DNA of 64,000 nucleotides. Origin: Dama dama. Taxonomy: Eukaryota > Chordata > Mammalia > Artiodactyla > Cervidae. Below, in pieces: positions 21,496 to 33,292 of this stretch. The notes beneath the pieces were generated by a model. The model ran no database searches and had not been told where the DNA came from. It was given only the letters and a program-made list of their open reading frames with translations. The stretch is from assembly GCF_033118175.1 (NCBI RefSeq), contig NC_083696.1:39045001-39109000 (forward strand), written 5' to 3'. How positions within the stretch are numbered: position 1 is the stretch's first letter; the number at the start of each line of letters is the position of its first letter. Position numbers and translations under genes: made by a program.

Positions 21496-23140
21496 TTCAT
21501 TTTCACAGTTTGTTATAGCAAAACTCCAGGGTTTTCTTGCAAATGTGGTTCAGAATGCTTTGCCATGCATCAATATCTTCCCTCTGCCCTTGCAAATTGG
21601 GATTTGTTAGTAGTATTCTGCTGGTATATCTTTTGTTACTACACTTGAAATCATATTGCTTTCCAGAGAGAGTGATTATGAGTTGATTCTTGCTGTTTCT
21701 ACTCAATATATTCCTATTTGTTCAGTATTTAGCAGAGCATGACTTCATGTTTTCTAAGATGTGGATAGCATTATTTTCTGGTATCTACTGCTGCTACATA
21801 TTTTCTTCCAATTTTCTGTTCCTTTGGTCATTTCAGTGTACTTTACGAAAGAAACTGGCTTAGATGTTTTTATTCAAAATGCCATCATTCTAGAAGGTGC
21901 TTTAATCTCTCTTTTAAAGTTCTCCTTAGATAACTTAATGAACTAGTCTCCATCTCCATCATTTACTTCATACTCTCATATCCATGATGATATGTTACTT
22001 AGCATCATTTTAGCTCTTTTCTTTTTATGTTATAATTTATTTCACTAGTCTGCTGATTCATGTCAGCTTTAGATTAGTAGGTACTTAGTTTTGATTTGAT
22101 TCGACACATTAGTGAGAGATTTTTAATCAAATAGCAAAAGACTTTCTCTGTGGGGCTACTAACTGTGATCCACTCAATCAGCATTTTTTTTTTTTTTTAA
22201 GACACCAGGATAAACTAAACAGGCAAATACGTTTTCTACTTGTATTTTAGCATTTAAGGAAGATCAAATATATTTCGGTGTGTTATTTTGGAAGGTCCTT
22301 TGGAGGACTACACTTAAAGCCGTAGCTGCATTGCTATTGAGTGGTGTTAATTTTCATTTATTTTTTCCTATACGACCAAAGGTTGTTGAAACGTTCTCTT
22401 TCTCCTTTAAAACTGCCTAATTATCTGTGGCAAGAAGATTTAATGGATATGTTTTGCCCCAAGTAGATGAATAGAAGTTGAACATAGTTTCTACTTAGGA
22501 TACTAAAAACAAATGATAATAATGAAAGAACTAATCTTACTAATTAAGAAAATAACCTTATAACCCAACATTTGACTTGAATGTCATAGAATCTGGTCGT
22601 GGGAGAAACCTCTGCTCTGGAAGCCTATGACCTTTCAAGGTGAAGGCAGAAAAAAAAAGTGGTGTTCAGACAAATACAATTCATTAGCACTTCTCAAGTT
22701 CTTATTAATACAGGTTTTCATTTTCCCTAAGAACCCTTAAAATCTTTGCAGCAGAAGATATTTGATTAGTCATAAAAGCATTTCACAATGCACAGAGCTG
22801 ATATAAGAGGAGAGAGAGTCTAGGTGGAATTAAACCTTGGTTGCAAAGTTGAAATTTGTCGTCAGCTGTTCTTGAAGCTTAACACATTATAAATTTATGC
22901 AGTGCATATGGCAAGTGAGTGTGAATTGGAGACTTGGGTGAGCCAGACTTTCTATACATAAGCATGTATTTCCTTGTGTAGAAGAGAGAAAAATGTAAAG
23001 GACTAGCCCTGAAGGGAGTTTCTCTTGGTGAGAAAAAAATGTATATACTTATCTTAAAACTAATTTTTTTGATGCAAAGGACAATAATGAAGATATACAA
23101 TATCATTCTTAGCTATCAAAGCTTTCTTTACTTTTTTTTT
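21496..23140. other. Repeat-poor stretch of ~1.6 kb
   Basis: Apart from a T-run at 22185-22198 I see no interspersed repeat and no convincing exon. Longest open frames are ~75 codons without recognisable motifs. Confidence 0.4.
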
Positions 23141-23157
23141 TTTTTTTGATGTGGACC
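23141..23157. repeat. Poly-T tract
   Basis: Run of T, possibly the tail of the nearby antisense CHR SINE, although ~50 bases of other sequence intervene. Confidence 0.8.
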
Positions 23158-23209
23158 ACTTTAAGTCTCTTGAGTTTGTTACAGCATTGCCTCTGTTTTA
23201 TAGTCTTGT

Positions 23210-23320
23210 TTTTCAGCCGTGAGGCTAATGGGATCTTAGCTCCCTGACCAGGGATCAAACCTGCACTCCCTGCATCATAAGTCTTAACCCCTGGACCACC
23301 AGGAAATTCCCTGTGGTTTT
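23210..23320 (-). mobile_element. CHR-type SINE, antisense
   Basis: Complement of a CHR head: GATCTTAGCTCCCTGACCAG, GACCACCAGGAAATTCCCTG. Compare the sense copy at 7432. Confidence 0.75.
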
Positions 23321-24310
23321 CTTTGTAACTAGATTCATGCAATATTCTCAGGGTCAATCTGATGATCTCATGAGTCAGATAAAAAGAAGGTTTTCTCTGA
23401 ATATATTCAAATCTTGGCCAAAATCTAAGCATATGAGGCCTGAATCCAGAAATGATAAAAGTCATGCATTAGTTTAGACAAAGACATATAAAGGAGAAAA
23501 AAAAAGCCTGTGGGCTAGAAATAACATACTGGTCACAAAAAGAAAAAAAGTTATTTGTCATCAGTGCCTTGTGTTAATGAAAATGTGTAGCTGAGAGCTC
23601 CTGGGTGCATTTGATACCTTGAGGTCTTGCTGAGAATGCAGCTGCTGGCTCTATATATAGACTTAATTGTGATGCAGAGGGAATAAAAGCATACATACCG
23701 TAGTAATGAGATTACTGGGACAGCTCCCAAACCGAGACAGCTGAGCCAAATCAATATATGCATTTTTCTTCCCCTTAAAACTGCCGAGCTCATTAGAAAG
23801 ACCAATATACTTCATGGTTAGACCTCTAGAATTCAGAGACTGCATGTCAAGCTCCCTGCAGCATTTTGCAAATTAAAAATTTAAATGCAAAGATGATTCC
23901 AAAACAGGACCACATCATGAAAATTACAATTTCCTTGGGATAAGCATTCCTATTTCTCTCTCTCTCTTTTTTTTTAAAAATTCCCTTATGCATTTTTGGC
24001 AAGTGGACTGGATATGGTTTTCTGACTAGTATGCTGTTATCAGAGACCGTATGGTACAGTGAAACATATAAGTTATGTATATTGAAGGTTAGACTCCAAG
24101 CCACTCTATGCATTAGCTGTATGACCTATCTGTATTCACTTAACAACCAAACAAAACAAACTCCCCTTTGCAAAGCTGTACATTTAGAGAAGACAAAAAT
24201 CAAGAAGTCATTCTAAGGAAATGGTTAATGATGCAGATAAATACTCAACTGCATTGATAACCCTTGCAACATTATGTTTACAATGGAAAATAAAGTATTT
24301 AATAATAAAG
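23321..24310. other. Non-repeat stretch
   Basis: A short CT-rich run and T-run near 23955-23978. No named repeat or exon recognised. Confidence 0.35.
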
Positions 24311-24520
24311 GACTGCTTCCCTGGTGGCTTAGATGGTAAAGAATCTGCCTGCAATGCAGGAGACTGAAGGTTGATCCCGGATTAGGAAGTTCCCCTGGAG
24401 AACGGAATGGCAACCCACTCCAATATTCTTGTCTGGAGAATTCCATGGACAGAGGAGCCCAGTGGGTTATAGTCCATGGGGGCTCAAAGAGTTGGACACG
24501 ACTGAGCGACTAAGTAACGT
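24311..24520 (+). mobile_element. Bov-tA SINE
   Basis: Starts GCTTCCCTGGTGGCTTAGAT and ends GGACACGACTGAGCGACTAA. Full length, sense. The B-box region is altered (GGTTGATCCC). Confidence 0.92.
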
Positions 24521-24603
24521 AATATGTTTATGCAAAGCATTATTATGCAGCCACATACATGATAATTTTAGGGAATATTTTTATGTAACGGTAAGAGACT
24601 CAA

Positions 24604-24826
24604 GTTGACTCATTGGAAAAGACCCTGATGCTGGGAGGGATTGGGAGCAGGAGGAGAAGGGGGTGACAGAGGATGAGATGGCTGGATGGCATCACCGACT
24701 TGATGGGCAAGAGTTTGAGTAAACTCCGGGCGTTGGTGATAGACAGGGAGGCCTAGCGAGCTGCGATTCATGGGGTTGCAAAGAGTCGGACACGACTGAG
24801 CGAATGAACTGAACTGAACTGAACTG
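24604..24826 (+). mobile_element. BovB LINE 3' end with target duplication
   Basis: About 220 bp from GACTCATTGGAAAAGACCCT to the AACTG pentamer tail. Flanks AAGAGACTCAA (24593-24603) and AAGAGAATCAA (24827-24837) agree at 10 of 11 positions. Confidence 0.92.
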
Positions 24827-24837
24827 AAGAGAATCAA

Positions 24838-25218
24838 CATCTGTTATCAAATTGAAAACAGAATTCACCTAGTAGTATGAATTCTATGATATCACTATTG
24901 TATGTGTGGTCATGTATTTGCACAATACTCACATAGTGTTTGTACACATACATATCATATATAGAAAAGGACATCTAGAAAATTGTGGACAGCTGAAAAT
25001 AGTGTAAATGGATGAGTCTTTTTCCTCCTTGTTGCTTCTTTGTATTACTAGGTATTCTATAATAAACATAGTATTCCTTTTATAAAGAATAAAACTAAAC
25101 AATAATATTTTGAAAATAAAAAGACTGAGACGCTTCAACCAAAGGAATATCATAGCACATAAATTGGTAAGTATAAACTATTTACACAGAAATTCAGTCT
25201 GCTTTTAGTGAGAAGTCA
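24838..25218. other. Non-repeat stretch
   Basis: AT-rich, nothing recognised. Confidence 0.35.
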
Positions 25219-25228
25219 TGAGGCACAT

Positions 25229-25548
25229 GGGCTTCCCTGATAGCTCAGTTGGTAGAGAATCCACCTGCAATGCAGGAGACCCTAGTTGGATTCCTGGGTC
25301 AGGAAGATCTGCTGGAGAAGGGATAGGCTACCCACTCCGGTATTTTTGAGCTTCCCTGGTGGCTGAGCTGGTAAAGAATCTGCCCACAATGCAGGAGACC
25401 TGGGTTCAATCCCTGGGTTGGGAAGATCCCCCTGAGAAGGGAAAGACTACCCACTCCAGTATTCTGGCCTGGAGAATTCCATGGACTGTATAGTCCATGG
25501 GGTCGCAAGGAGTCAGACATGACTGAGTAACTTTCACTTTCACTTTCC
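25229..25548 (+). mobile_element. Bov-tA SINE, dimeric tRNA-head variant
   Basis: Two tRNA-like heads in tandem (25229 and ~25348) share one Bov-A body and a (CACTTT)n tail. Flanks TGAGGCACAT (25219-25228) and TGAAGCACAT (25549-25558) match at 9 of 10, so the dimer moved as one unit. Confidence 0.92.
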
Positions 25549-25717
25549 TGAAGCACATATTATGGATCCCAGTGTATGAGAGGGGCAGAACAAGAAGACA
25601 AGAGTCTGAAGCTGAATCTGATTAAGGAGACACACAGTAAATAGCCCAGACTATTCACAGACTCCTTAAAAGGTCTCTCAAACCATAGAGAGGGATAGGC
25701 AATTTTGTAATAATACA

Positions 25718-25957
25718 AAGTATTCTTGCCTGGAGAATCCTGTGGACAGAGGAGCCTGGTGGGCTGCTGTCCATGGGGTCGCAGAGTCAGACACGAGCGA
25801 AGTGACTTAGCATGCATGCGTGCATTGGAGAAGGAAATGGCAACCCACTCCAGTGTTCTTGCCTGGAGAATCCCAGGGACAGAGGAGCCTGGTGGGCTGC
25901 CGTTTATCGGGTCACACAGAGTTGGACACGACTGAAGCGACTTAGCAGCAGCAGCAG
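25718..25957 (+). mobile_element. Bov-A2 SINE with (AGC)n tail
   Basis: Two Bov-A bodies in tandem (about 25718-25818 and 25829-25940) joined by GCATGCATGCGTGCATTGG, with no tRNA head, ending in five AGC units. This is the Bov-A2 arrangement and a known source of AGC microsatellites in bovids. Confidence 0.9.
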
Positions 25958-26046
25958 CAAAGATGGCATTTTTGTCTGGGGAAACTCTTCAGTAATCACA
26001 TCCCCATCTATGGAGAGGTGCAAAGGCTGAAAACTGTAAACAAACA

Positions 26047-26068
26047 AACAACAACAACAACAAAAAAA
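26047..26068 (+). repeat. (CAA)n simple repeat
   Basis: Short CAA run ending in an A-run. Confidence 0.8.
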
Positions 26069-26139
26069 CAAGCATAAAAGCTGTAACTGCTTCTCCATGG
26101 AATAAAACGGCCATGTGTAAGGTCTGACATCAGATAGGT

Positions 26140-26400
26140 ATGAGTTTAAGTCCTTGTTTTACCATTTACTCACCGTGTTACCTTGATCACCTTCACATTT
26201 CTGAAGCTTACTTTCTTCATCTGTTGAAGGGGAATAATAAGAAGGGTCATTATCTCAATCACAGTTAACACTAAGGGCTATGTTCTAAGTACTACTTGTA
26301 ACATCCCCTTAGGGATGAAGGGAGATTTGTCTGCAAAGCATTTAGCCAGGTGACCAAGATCATAGTAAGTGCTCAATAAATGCTATTAATGGTTCTTAGA
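26140..26400 (+). mobile_element. MIR SINE relic
   Basis: Nearly full-length MIR: GAGTTTAAGTCCTTGTTTTA, CTTTCTTCATCTGTTGAAGG and AAGTGCTCAATAAATGCTAT. Confidence 0.75.
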
Positions 26401-26726
26401 ACAGTTGCAAGCATGTAAATGGTAATTATTTAACAACTGTCATTTGTGTCTATAATTCACATAGCTCTATATGGTAAGGCAGGGAAGGATAAAAAGATAA
26501 ATAAGACACATTCTCTGTTCCCAAGGACTCTACAACTTACAGGGTGGGGGCAGAAGAGAAGGAAATGCTGAGTAAGGTCTCATATAAAAGCGATCAACTT
26601 CACGGTGCCAAAGAGAACTCAGTCTGCTTGTTTTGGAATTTTATCTCAAGATGTCAAGGGCGTCATTCTCCCTGGGACCTGAGGCTAGATGGCTACACAG
26701 ACTGGGAGGGGGTCACCTTTTAACCC
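26401..26726. other. Non-repeat stretch
   Basis: Nothing recognised. Confidence 0.35.
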
Positions 26727-26940
26727 TGCATGCTAAGTCGCTTCAGTGATGTCCGACTCTTTGAAACCCTAAGGACTGTAGCATGCCAGGCTCTTCTGTC
26801 CATGCGATTCTTTAGGCATGAGTACTGGAGTGGGTTGCCATGCCGTCCTCCAGGGTATCTTCCTGACCAGGGATCAAACTGGTATCTCTTACGTCTCCTG
26901 CATTGGCAGGTGGGTTCTTTAGTACTAACGCCACCTCCCT
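26727..26940 (-). mobile_element. Bov-tA SINE, antisense
   Basis: Full minus-strand Bov-tA, with GTACTGGAGTGGGTTGCCAT and CTGCATTGGCAGGTGGGTTC. A 17-19 base A-run follows at 26951. Confidence 0.9.
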
Positions 26941-26950
26941 ATTTTAATAC

Positions 26951-26969
26951 CAAAAAAAAAAAAAAAAAA
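26951..26969. repeat. Poly-A tract
   Basis: Pure A-run beside the antisense SINE; not obviously its tail because of the orientation. Confidence 0.85.
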
Positions 26970-27284
26970 TTGAAGCAAATATTTGATTTCTATTTTGAAG
27001 GCTATGATAAAGTTGATATACTTTATTTGACTCAGCTGGGTCTGAAAGTAAAAAAATATTAGTGTCCACTGGCAAGATAAAAGAGTTATTCTATTTTTTT
27101 GTGTCTCCTAAAAAAGATATAATGCCTCAGATCACATTCTTTTTTTTAAAAAAAAGAAAAGCACCTTCGTTTTCCAAACATGAGAAAAATGATCTATAAA
27201 TAAATGACTGTTGCAGTTTTAAAAATCACATTATCTTGTATTTGCATTTTTCTCTTATGCTTTTCAAAGTGTATTTCCAGTCAC
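26970..27284. other. Non-repeat stretch
   Basis: Nothing recognised. Confidence 0.3.
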
Positions 27285-27460
27285 TTGACTCTTTCAAAAG
27301 TCTTGTGAGATAGCAAAAAGCAGTGTTGTTCATCACATTTTGTTGATGATGAAAATAGGATATCCAAAAGTTAGTGACTTTCTTCAAAGTCATGAAAGAT
27401 GATGGAACTGGTCTCAGGTCCAGGACTCCTGATTCTTACTCTTAGAGTGTTTTATGTCTA
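27285..27460 (+). mobile_element. MIR SINE core relic
   Basis: Diverged MIR core: GTCTTGTGAGATAGCAAAAA then a CATTTTGTTGATGATGAAAA segment and GAACTGGTCTCAGGTCCAGG. Confidence 0.6.
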
Positions 27461-28269
27461 TTACACTCAAAAATATTTTAACACATATTATACATATGAT
27501 TTATATAATTTGTATATTTGAAGACACAGAATTAAAAGATTGCCTACGATTTTTAAACTGGTTTAGAGAGGTTTCATGAAAAGGCCATTCTGGTATTTCA
27601 CAAACCTGAAACTGCATTCCATTCCTAACACTGATTATCTCCTGGATTGTATACACAATGAGATCATTCGTCTCCAGATGGAATATACAATTCACAGAAT
27701 TTGGTCTTGCTGGACCACAGATCCCCTGTCCTAGTTTCTGTAATGCACTGAAGCCCTCTGATGGCACAGCAGAGACTGATGACATGGTAATTCAGTATTT
27801 ATTAAAATATCCTTCCTTTTTAGCATTTATGAGTAAGGTACAAGAAAATAAAATTAAAGTTGCTTCTCAAAAGAAGGAGTGCAAAGCACATGTTAAAAGA
27901 TTTTTCATGATTAATAATGAATAAAGCTGTGAAATATTTGGCAACTATATTTGGGTGCAGAGATACTAGGGTATTGTTTCTTATATATTTGCCACATGGG
28001 GGAAATATAGCTTCCACTTGCAGGACTTAATATATCCTTACAATTAAAAAAGATATTAATAAACTTCCATTCCCAGAACTTCAATCATTTTGTGAAAGTT
28101 AAATAATTTATTCCAGAGGAGGACTGTTAATAATCCAGAGACCTCATATATTCTAATGTTCATTTTTATTATTTAATAGAGTCATGCTATTATTTTATTA
28201 AATTTGAAATTTGTCTTTGGTCATTAATAACAGAAGTGAGTTCCTCTAGATTTTACTCATTCAAAAATA
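27461..28269. other. Non-repeat stretch
   Basis: Contains overlapping ~90-codon frames on opposite strands (27501-27785 and 27658-27924) with no identifiable domain. No interspersed repeat recognised. Confidence 0.35.
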
Positions 28270-28600
28270 GCAAAGATTTTTAAAAATAATTTTTAAAAGC
28301 CACATACATGTACTATAAATTTATATAAATATAAAAAAGCATAAAGAAGAAAGTAAACAATTGTAATCATACAAAAGATAACTACTGTTAAGATTTTGGT
28401 GTATTTCCATTATGTATATTTTTTTCTCTAATTGAAGTATTTTAATATATCTCCCCATATGTATTATGTAAAATTTTATAGTTTTTCTGTAGTCAGAGAT
28501 TATATTGTATAATTGTAGAGAGATTGTGTTGTATAGAGATTGTATACACTGTATGGCATGATTTTTTCTCTTGACATAGAGATTTTTCTTCTAAATTTTT
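28270..28600 (+). mobile_element. Possible ancient L1 relic
   Basis: Part of it (GATAACTACTGTTAAGATTT then GGTGTATTTCCATTATGTAT) resembles a common old L1 3' region. Too diverged to place. Confidence 0.35.
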
Positions 28601-28882
28601 TTCCCTAAAACTAAACAAGGAGAGATAACTAACCTTGAGAGTCTTGTTATAGAAGTCTAACCAGGTCCACCAAAATAGACAATTTCTTTGAATTTTGTGC
28701 TTTTCTCTTTCATGTGAATTTTGCATTGCAATACACATCCATATTAGTTTTAAAGAATTGTCCCTCAGATATATTTAAGTGAAATTGATGGTCTGGATAT
28801 GTTATGTTTATCCTGTGTGTCAAGCATCATCTCACATGTAAGGGAACAGGCATCTCCCTTAGAGGAGTGTAGACAACCTCAT

Positions 28883-29075
28883 GGAGACGCAGTGGTAAAG
28901 AGTCCACCTGCAATGCAGGAGACATGGGTTTAATCCTTGGGTTGGGAAGATCCTTTGGAGGAGAAAGTGGCAACCCACTCCAGTATTCTTGCCTGGGAAG
29001 TCCCGTGGACAGAAAAGACTGGCAGGCTACAGTCCATGGGTTTCAAATTGTTAGACATGACTTAGCAACTAAACA
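28883..29075 (+). mobile_element. Bov-tA SINE with exact 12-bp target duplication
   Basis: Sense SINE starting inside the tRNA-like head (GGAGACGCAGTGGTAAAGAG). AGACAACCTCAT is repeated exactly at 28871-28882 and 29076-29087, so the ends are certain and the element was 5'-truncated when it inserted. Confidence 0.95.
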
Positions 29076-29324
29076 AGACAACCTCATATGGAAAGCCATT
29101 GCCTGTATAATTAATGGGTTTTCTAATTTGTCAATTGTTTTGAGTGCATAGTCTTCCATTGCATCACTGTACTGTGAGTTTATTCTCTCTTCTCTGAGTG
29201 AACTTGTGTTTATTCTCCCTCACTTGACTAGCACTTGAAAGAAAAAAAAAAGGACCACACTACTCAAGAGAAGACTTTTTGCCATGAAGAATCAATAACA
29301 GTTTTCTTTATTACCAGTAACTAC

Positions 29325-29452
29325 AAGGAAATGGCAACCCACTCCAGTATTCTTGCCTGGAGAATCCCATGGACAGAGGAGCTTGGTGGCCTACAGTCCA
29401 TGGGGTCGCAAAGAGTCGGACACGACTGAGCGACTTCACTTTCACTTTCACA
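29325..29452 (+). mobile_element. Bov-A body, 5'-truncated, with (CACTTT) tail
   Basis: Starts AAGGAAATGGCAACCCACTC and ends GAGCGACTTCACTTTCACTT. Little diverged from consensus, so probably young. Confidence 0.92.
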
Positions 29453-29464
29453 AATATAGAGAGA

Positions 29465-29640
29465 CGCTGGAGTCAGGTAGACTTGAGATTAAATCATGTC
29501 TCTGCTTCTTAAAAATTCATTTACTGTATATTTACCCTCCCCATGGATCAGACTTTGGTCTTTCAGATGGGAACATCTACCTCATGAGATTTATGTGATG
29601 ATTCAGTGAGATATTTTCGGTCCTCGGTAAATTTTGCTCA
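29465..29640 (+). mobile_element. MIR SINE relic
   Basis: CTGGAGTCAGGTAGACTTGA followed by CATCTACCTCATGAGATTTA, consistent with MIR. Confidence 0.6.
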
Positions 29641-30034
29641 ATCTAATTATCATTTGGTACTTTAATTTTTACAGTCTCTCCATGGAACATTCTCTCTTTC
29701 TATCTCCCACCCTAACAATACTTCCCCTTCCCACTCCCACACTGGAGTTAGCTCCTCCTCAGCAAAGGTTCCCTTCCCCAGTAGAAACAATATGGGCCAT
29801 AGGAAGCATGTCTATTTAGGCTGCTTGCCAGGAAGGTTTTCCTAGTCCAAGTCATCAAATTTAATTCCAAACTGGCGTATAGTGATGGATCACCAATACC
29901 TCATAAAGAAAGGTGCCTTTACCTAGCTGTGTCTTTTGTTTGTCTTCTTCATGGTTAGCAGGTGGCTGAGGATCCACTTATTGGATTCCAAGATCCTCCT
30001 TTTCTAGAGATAAGGTTAATTTAATTCTGATATT
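29641..30034. other. Non-repeat stretch
   Basis: Nothing recognised. Confidence 0.3.
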
Positions 30035-30495
30035 TATAAAAAGGAGTGAAATTGGGTTATTTGTAGGGACATGGAAGGATCTAAAGACTGTCATACAGAG
30101 TGAAGTAAGTCAGAAAAAATAAAAACAAATATAGTTTGTTAATGCATACATGTGGAATCTAGAAAAATACTATAGATGACCTCATTTGCAAAGCAGAAAT
30201 AGAGACACAGATGTAGAGGACAAGTGTGTGGACATCAAGGGGAAAAGGGCAGGGGGCGGAATCAATTGGGAGACTGAGGTTGCCAAAAATACACTACATC
30301 TATAGACTAGATAACTATTGGGAGCCTCCCATCAGAGCACAGGGCGCTCTGGTCCATGCTCTGTGGGGACCTACGTGGGGAGGCAGTCCAAAAGGGAGGC
30401 GACAGAGGCGTACGTGAAGCCGAATCGCTTTGCTATACAATAGACACTAACACAGCATTGTAAAACAAACATAATGCAATAAAAATTAATAAAAA
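30035..30495 (+). mobile_element. Artiodactyl L1 3' end, sense
   Basis: Begins near the ORF2 stop (GACATGGAAGGATCTAAAGA, CATACAGAGTGAAGTAAGTC) and runs through the GC-rich 3' UTR to CAATAAAAATTAATAAAAAG. 5'-truncated. A 63-codon frame at 30226-30417 is an artefact of the GC-rich UTR. Confidence 0.85.
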
Positions 30496-31004
30496 GAGGT
30501 CACACAGTAGAGGTTCAGAGTAGCCCACCAACACATTTTTTATTCCTCACATCTTGTGAAAAATAAAGTAGTCATCAACATTTAAAAACCAGAAAAAAAT
30601 TTCTGAGATTTATCACATGAGATAGATAGTTTTTTTCCCCCAAAAAAACTCTGCCCTAGAGCTTCTTTTGTTCTTGCTACCCTTTTCTAAGAAAATTTCA
30701 TGACTGTAAGGATTTTCCCATTTAAATGATTATTTCTGATTTTCCTCTAAAGCCCAGGTATTTCCTCTAAACTTGAGGCCCAAGGATCTATGAACATATC
30801 CATTTGTATGTCTCACCATAGTCTTGAATTTTACATACAAACAGAACCTATCTGTTGTTCCCCTAGACATGGTATTCCTCTGATATTGACCATCTCAGTG
30901 ACTGGCACAGCCCTTCAGTCAGCTGGGTAAGCCAGAATTCATGAATACTTTTGACATTTCTTTGTCTTTCTCTCTCTCAGTTCCATGAATCACCGAGTCT
31001 TGCC
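30496..31004. other. Non-repeat stretch
   Basis: Nothing recognised. Confidence 0.3.
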
Positions 31005-31245
31005 TATTCATTATATGTCAAATTAAATGCCCTCAAATCCTTGCCATAGCTCTCATCTATTCTCCAATGGCCTTTCGCTGGATTACTGTAATAGCTTCCA
31101 AACGGGATTTCCTTATTTTGCTTCTTGACTCTTTGTAATTCTCTCTATATCCAGTATCCACTCTTTGATACACACAAATGTAGCCAAAATCCTCCTAGAT
31201 TTTCCTTGCTTAAATCTTTCATGATGAATGCTGGAGTCTGATCAC
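31005..31245 (+). mobile_element. L2 LINE 3' relic
   Basis: Reads AGCTTCCAAACGGGATTTCC, then TAGCCAAAATCCTCCTAGAT and GATCACATCACTTCATGGCA, the order of the L2 3' coding end. Directly abuts the BovB at 31250. Confidence 0.6.
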
Positions 31246-31249
31246 ATCA

Positions 31250-31895
31250 CTTCATGGCAAGTAGAAAAATGGAAACAGGGACAGACTTTATTTTCTTGGG
31301 CTCCAAAATAACTGAAGATGGTGACTGCAGCCATGAAATTAAGAGACACTTGCTACTTGGGAGAAAAGCTATGGCCAACCTAGGCAGCATATTAAAAAGC
31401 AGAGACATTGCTTTGCCAACAAAGTTCCGTCTAGTCAAAGCTATGGTTTTTCCAGTAGTCATGTATAGATGTGAGAGTTGGACCATAAAGAAGGCTGAGT
31501 GCCAAAGAATTGATGCTTTTGAACTGTGGTTTGGAGAAGACTCTTGAGAGTCCCTTGGACTGCAAGGAGATCAAACAGTCAATGCTAAAGGAAATCAACC
31601 CTGAATGTTCATTGGAATGACTGATGCTGAAGCTGAAGCTCCAATGATGAAGCTCCAAAGCTGAAGCTTTGGCCTCCTGATGCAAAGAGCCAACTCACTG
31701 GAAAATACCCCAGTGTTGGGAAAGATTGAGAACAAGAGAAGTGGACAACAGAGGATGAGATGGTTGGATAGCATCACTGACTCAATGGACTTCAGTTTGA
31801 GCAAGCTCTGGGAGATGGTGAAGGACAGGGAAGCCTGGCATACCACAGTCCATGGGGTCTCAAAGAGTTTGACATGACTAAGTGACTGAACTAAC
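31250..31895 (+). mobile_element. BovB LINE 3' end
   Basis: About 650 bp of sense BovB ending TAAGTGACTGAACTAACATG. At 31621-31675 a short GAAGCTCCAA.. segment is locally duplicated and rearranged relative to other copies. Confidence 0.92.
31254..31547 (+). pseudogene. BovB protein C-terminal fragment
   Basis: A 97-residue frame from the C-terminal part of the BovB protein after RT, with FIFLGSKITEDGDCSHEIKR (about residues 12-31) and MVFPVVMYRCESWTIKKAE. It ends early by frameshift at FGEDS. A degraded piece only. Confidence 0.85.
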
Positions 31896-32174
31896 ATGAT
31901 TAGTAGGTAGGATGACTATATAATTTGTTATCTAAAATAGCACACATTTACATGTGAATGAGGGGTGCTATTTCTAATTATACCAATAATTAGGGCAATA
32001 AGAATAAAGTAGGAGAATCTGAGGCAAACCAGGGTGTATGGATACTCTTCCTATAATGTTCTGTGTGATTTAGTTTCTTACCAATATTTTACGCTATATG
32101 CTCATCCACTGTGCACTAGAAACATACTTTCAACTTCCCTATAATATCATACTTTTTCTCATCTCATAGATTTT

Positions 32175-32365
32175 GTACAGCTGTTTTTTCCTATAGTATA
32201 CACTCCTCCTAACCTCTCTAAATCCTACCTTCTCCAGTATAAATCCTTTCATATCATTTAGAAAATGCTATTTCTTTAGGAACACATTGGTATACTCCCA
32301 TTGTGCCTTATGTTTCTACTTCTGTGGTATATAGTAAGGTCAATAAATATTTATTATGAATGAAT
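32175..32365 (+). mobile_element. L2 LINE 3' relic
   Basis: Ends GGTCAATAAATATTTATTAT then GAATGAA, the standard L2 terminus, preceded by TTAGAAAATGCTATTTCTTT. Confidence 0.6.
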
Positions 32366-33292
32366 TAAGGCAGAAGATTAAAAAATAATATATTTTTTAT
32401 ATTTGTCTCTCCTACATGAATTTTTATTTCAGATAAACAGTGGCTATGTCAGCATGGAACACAGCATTTTCCACATTCATTTCTGTTTGAGAGTCAGCTT
32501 GTTCTGGTCTGCAAGTGCAAGTTATTAAATTTTCAGGAGTTTTATGAGCCAGTTATTGAACAGATTAATTGTTAAAATTAAATTATATAAACTTTCAATT
32601 AAAAAACTTATAGTAAAAAACAGAGGCAATAAAAACTCACTTTCCATTACTTCCTAATTATTTTATACATTTTCCTATACCCTTTGCTCTTGAGATTTTG
32701 TATGAATATTGTATCTGTATGGTTGAAATACTATATAGTGGTGTGCTACCATAGATCTCTTCTCTGCATTCAGTGATCTATGTAGGTATATTTATAATCA
32801 CTTATGGTGGCAGTATTTGCATCATGGAAATCAGAAACCATTACTGTTTATTGTTTTGTTGATTGTCTAATCTTAGAAAAATGATGAAAATGTTAAGAAT
32901 AAAGAAAATGTTAAATTTATTGTCTATAGCCACTCGATTGTCACTAAGACTGGAATCAGAGGAACTAGTTTTCTAAATATTTGGAAATTATTAGCTGATT
33001 CAGCAAAAATATCGTTCATGTCATTAATGAATGAAGGTCCAACATGTATCTTCATTGTGTCAATTTTCCTCTTTCCTGTTAACACAACCAATTCATCAAC
33101 ATTTATGCCACAACACCCATTTGTCAGGTACAACTGTAGGTTGGTTATGGACATAAAAGTTTAGCAAAAATGAAGGAACAAGGAACTATATTTTGTGATA
33201 ATTAATTGGTAGTTCAGGATCTATAATAAAGAATATTATATATTTTATTATTATTTGAAAATTTCTGTCTTCCATCTTTGAATTAGTTACAT
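32366..33292. other. Repeat-poor stretch
   Basis: No repeat recognised. The minus-strand 76-codon frame at 32924-33154 (MSITNLQLYLTNGCCGINVD) matches no family I know. Confidence 0.35.

Noticed and set aside
23551..23845. Overlapping minus-strand frames with signal-peptide-like starts
   Set aside because: Two frames of 60-84 codons overlap in different phases without motifs; most likely chance.
24311..25957. Regularly repeated ~30-bp similar blocks that could suggest a CRISPR array
   Set aside because: The repeats are SINE copies at irregular spacing and in both orientations.
30226..30417. GC-rich 63-codon frame
   Set aside because: Lies within an L1 3' UTR, where the G-rich stretch lacks stops.
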